7,113 nucleotides of DNA from a bacterium (GTDB taxonomy: Bacteria > Ratteibacteria > UBA8468): NCBI GenBank assembly GCA_030672255.1, contig DAOVGU010000267.1, positions 1 to 7,113 on the forward strand. Direction: 5' to 3'. Positions 6,787-7,113 of this stretch are shown here, piece by piece (the stretch's first letter is position 1; each line of letters begins with the position of its first letter). The position numbers and the translations under genes are program-made. A model generated the notes under the pieces. It made no database searches. It was given only the letters and a program-made list of their open reading frames with translations, and was not told the DNA's origin.

Positions 6787-6960
6787 TCAATCCCATTTAA
6801 ATATTACCTTACCCGGGATGACCGGATACCACAATTGGCCATCCAGAGGAGGGGTATGCCCATTATATATATTTAAACTGGTTCCCGTACTTATTCCACT
6901 ATACCTGGTGTGAATGACAATGGAATCATCAATAATCCTTTTATTCAACAGGTAAATAAA
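6787..6960 (-). pseudogene. Possible 3' remnant of an unrecognised protein gene
   Basis: A frame stays open for 57 codons and ends with TGA at 6787-6789, 39 bases before the next ATG. The C-terminal half looks protein-like: SLNIYNGHTPPLDGQ followed by LWYPVIPGKVIFKWD, rich in Gly, Pro and aromatic residues in a pattern unlike random AT-rich sequence. There is no ATG or good start in the frame, and upstream it closes with TAA (6961-6963) just where the repeat cluster begins (6965). The simplest reading is the tail of a former upstream gene cut by a repeat insertion or rearrangement. A short protein from a TTG at 6948 is possible but has no ribosome site. I do not recognise the family. With the 6748-6786 leader, this accounts for the gene-free stretch up to the repeats. 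Confidence 0.4.
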
Positions 6961-6964
6961 TTAA

Positions 6965-7087
6965 TTAGTTTCCCGCTAACTAACTGCGGGAATGACAATA
7001 AAGCAGAGTCCACTCTGCCACTACATAAGCAAAGCAAGCTTTGCTACTACAACACATTTTGTCATTCCTGTGGAAACAGGAATCTAA
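6965..7087. repeat. Composite repeat of four hairpins with inverted outer arms
   Basis: The outer arms, 6965-6997 and 7060-7087, are inverted relative to each other and share TTAG-x-TTCC...GGAATGACA. Each is a hairpin: TTCCCGC/GCGGGAA with a 9-base loop (6970-6992), and ATTCCTGT/ACAGGAAT around GGAA (7064-7083). Their stems differ by two compensatory changes. Between them lie two small hairpins in the same orientation, GCAGAGT-CC-ACTCTGC (7003-7018) and AGCAAAGC-AA-GCTTTGCT (7028-7045), each followed by ACTAC. The same ACTAC-tailed design makes up the repeat at 2546-2611. No CDS is supported across this part of the window. The remaining bases up to 7113 hold only the 15-mer box. Confidence 0.85.
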
Positions 7088-7098
7088 TGTTTCGGGCT

Positions 7099-7113
7099 AA
7101 ACTTTGAAATTCC
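7099..7113 (-). repeat. Inverted copy of the 15-bp box (reads GGAATTTCAAAGTTT on minus)
   Basis: The last 15 bases of the window are the exact reverse complement of 5546-5560. The copy lies 11 bases from the composite hairpin repeat ending at 7087. It may continue beyond the window edge. Confidence 0.65.

Noticed and set aside
6862..6867. Perfect TATAAT on the minus strand, upstream of the first oxidoreductase
   Set aside because: No matching -35 hexamer lies at 16-18 bases, and the site falls inside a protein-like open frame where it encodes part of NIYN. It is probably chance in an AT-rich stretch, though it cannot be excluded as a promoter if that frame is dead.
6965..7087. CRISPR array
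   Set aside because: The repeated units are hairpins of different sequence without constant repeats or equal-length spacers, and no cas gene is visible.
6910..7107. Plus-strand open frame of 65 codons
   Set aside because: Most of it is a translation of the hairpin repeats (for example CHSCGNRN from the ATTCC module); it has no ribosome site and resembles no protein family.

Overview
The window is a single-direction, minus-strand gene cluster from a moderately AT-rich bacterium. Gene spacing is short, Shine-Dalgarno sites are conventional, and the gaps carry several short hairpin repeats. Repeats built like these, with ends such as AGATTGC...GCAATGAC and ATTCC...GGAATGACA, are common in genomes of uncultivated anaerobic bacterial lineages. 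No rRNA or phylogenetic marker is present, so I do not name a phylum.

Reading in the direction of transcription (right to left), 6965-7113 is a repeat-rich stretch. A 57-codon open remnant of an unrecognised gene follows (6787-6960). Next come a Gfo/Idh/MocA oxidoreductase (5659-6747), a second one behind a hairpin repeat (4456-5529), a TIM-barrel sugar isomerase/epimerase (3635-4453), a third oxidoreductase (2628-3620), a 66-bp paired-hairpin repeat, and a fourth oxidoreductase (1530-2528) that is a close paralogue of the third. A DegT/DnrJ/EryC1/StrS aminotransferase (263-1525) overlaps or abuts the fourth oxidoreductase at its start. The last gene is the first 70 codons of a probable M28-like peptidase that runs off the left edge (1-210).

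The six complete genes look like one transcription unit for carbohydrate chemistry. Gfo/Idh enzymes make or reduce keto-sugars or inososes with NAD(P). The IolE/IolI-like barrel would isomerise or epimerise a keto intermediate. The PLP enzyme would convert a ketone to an amine. The combination is reminiscent of aminocyclitol or amino-sugar pathways, but the substrate cannot be read from the sequence. The unusual points are four oxidoreductases in one cluster with different predicted cofactor-binding residues, and a set of hairpin repeats whose stems differ by compensatory changes and which have a shared GGAATTTC-type box beside them.
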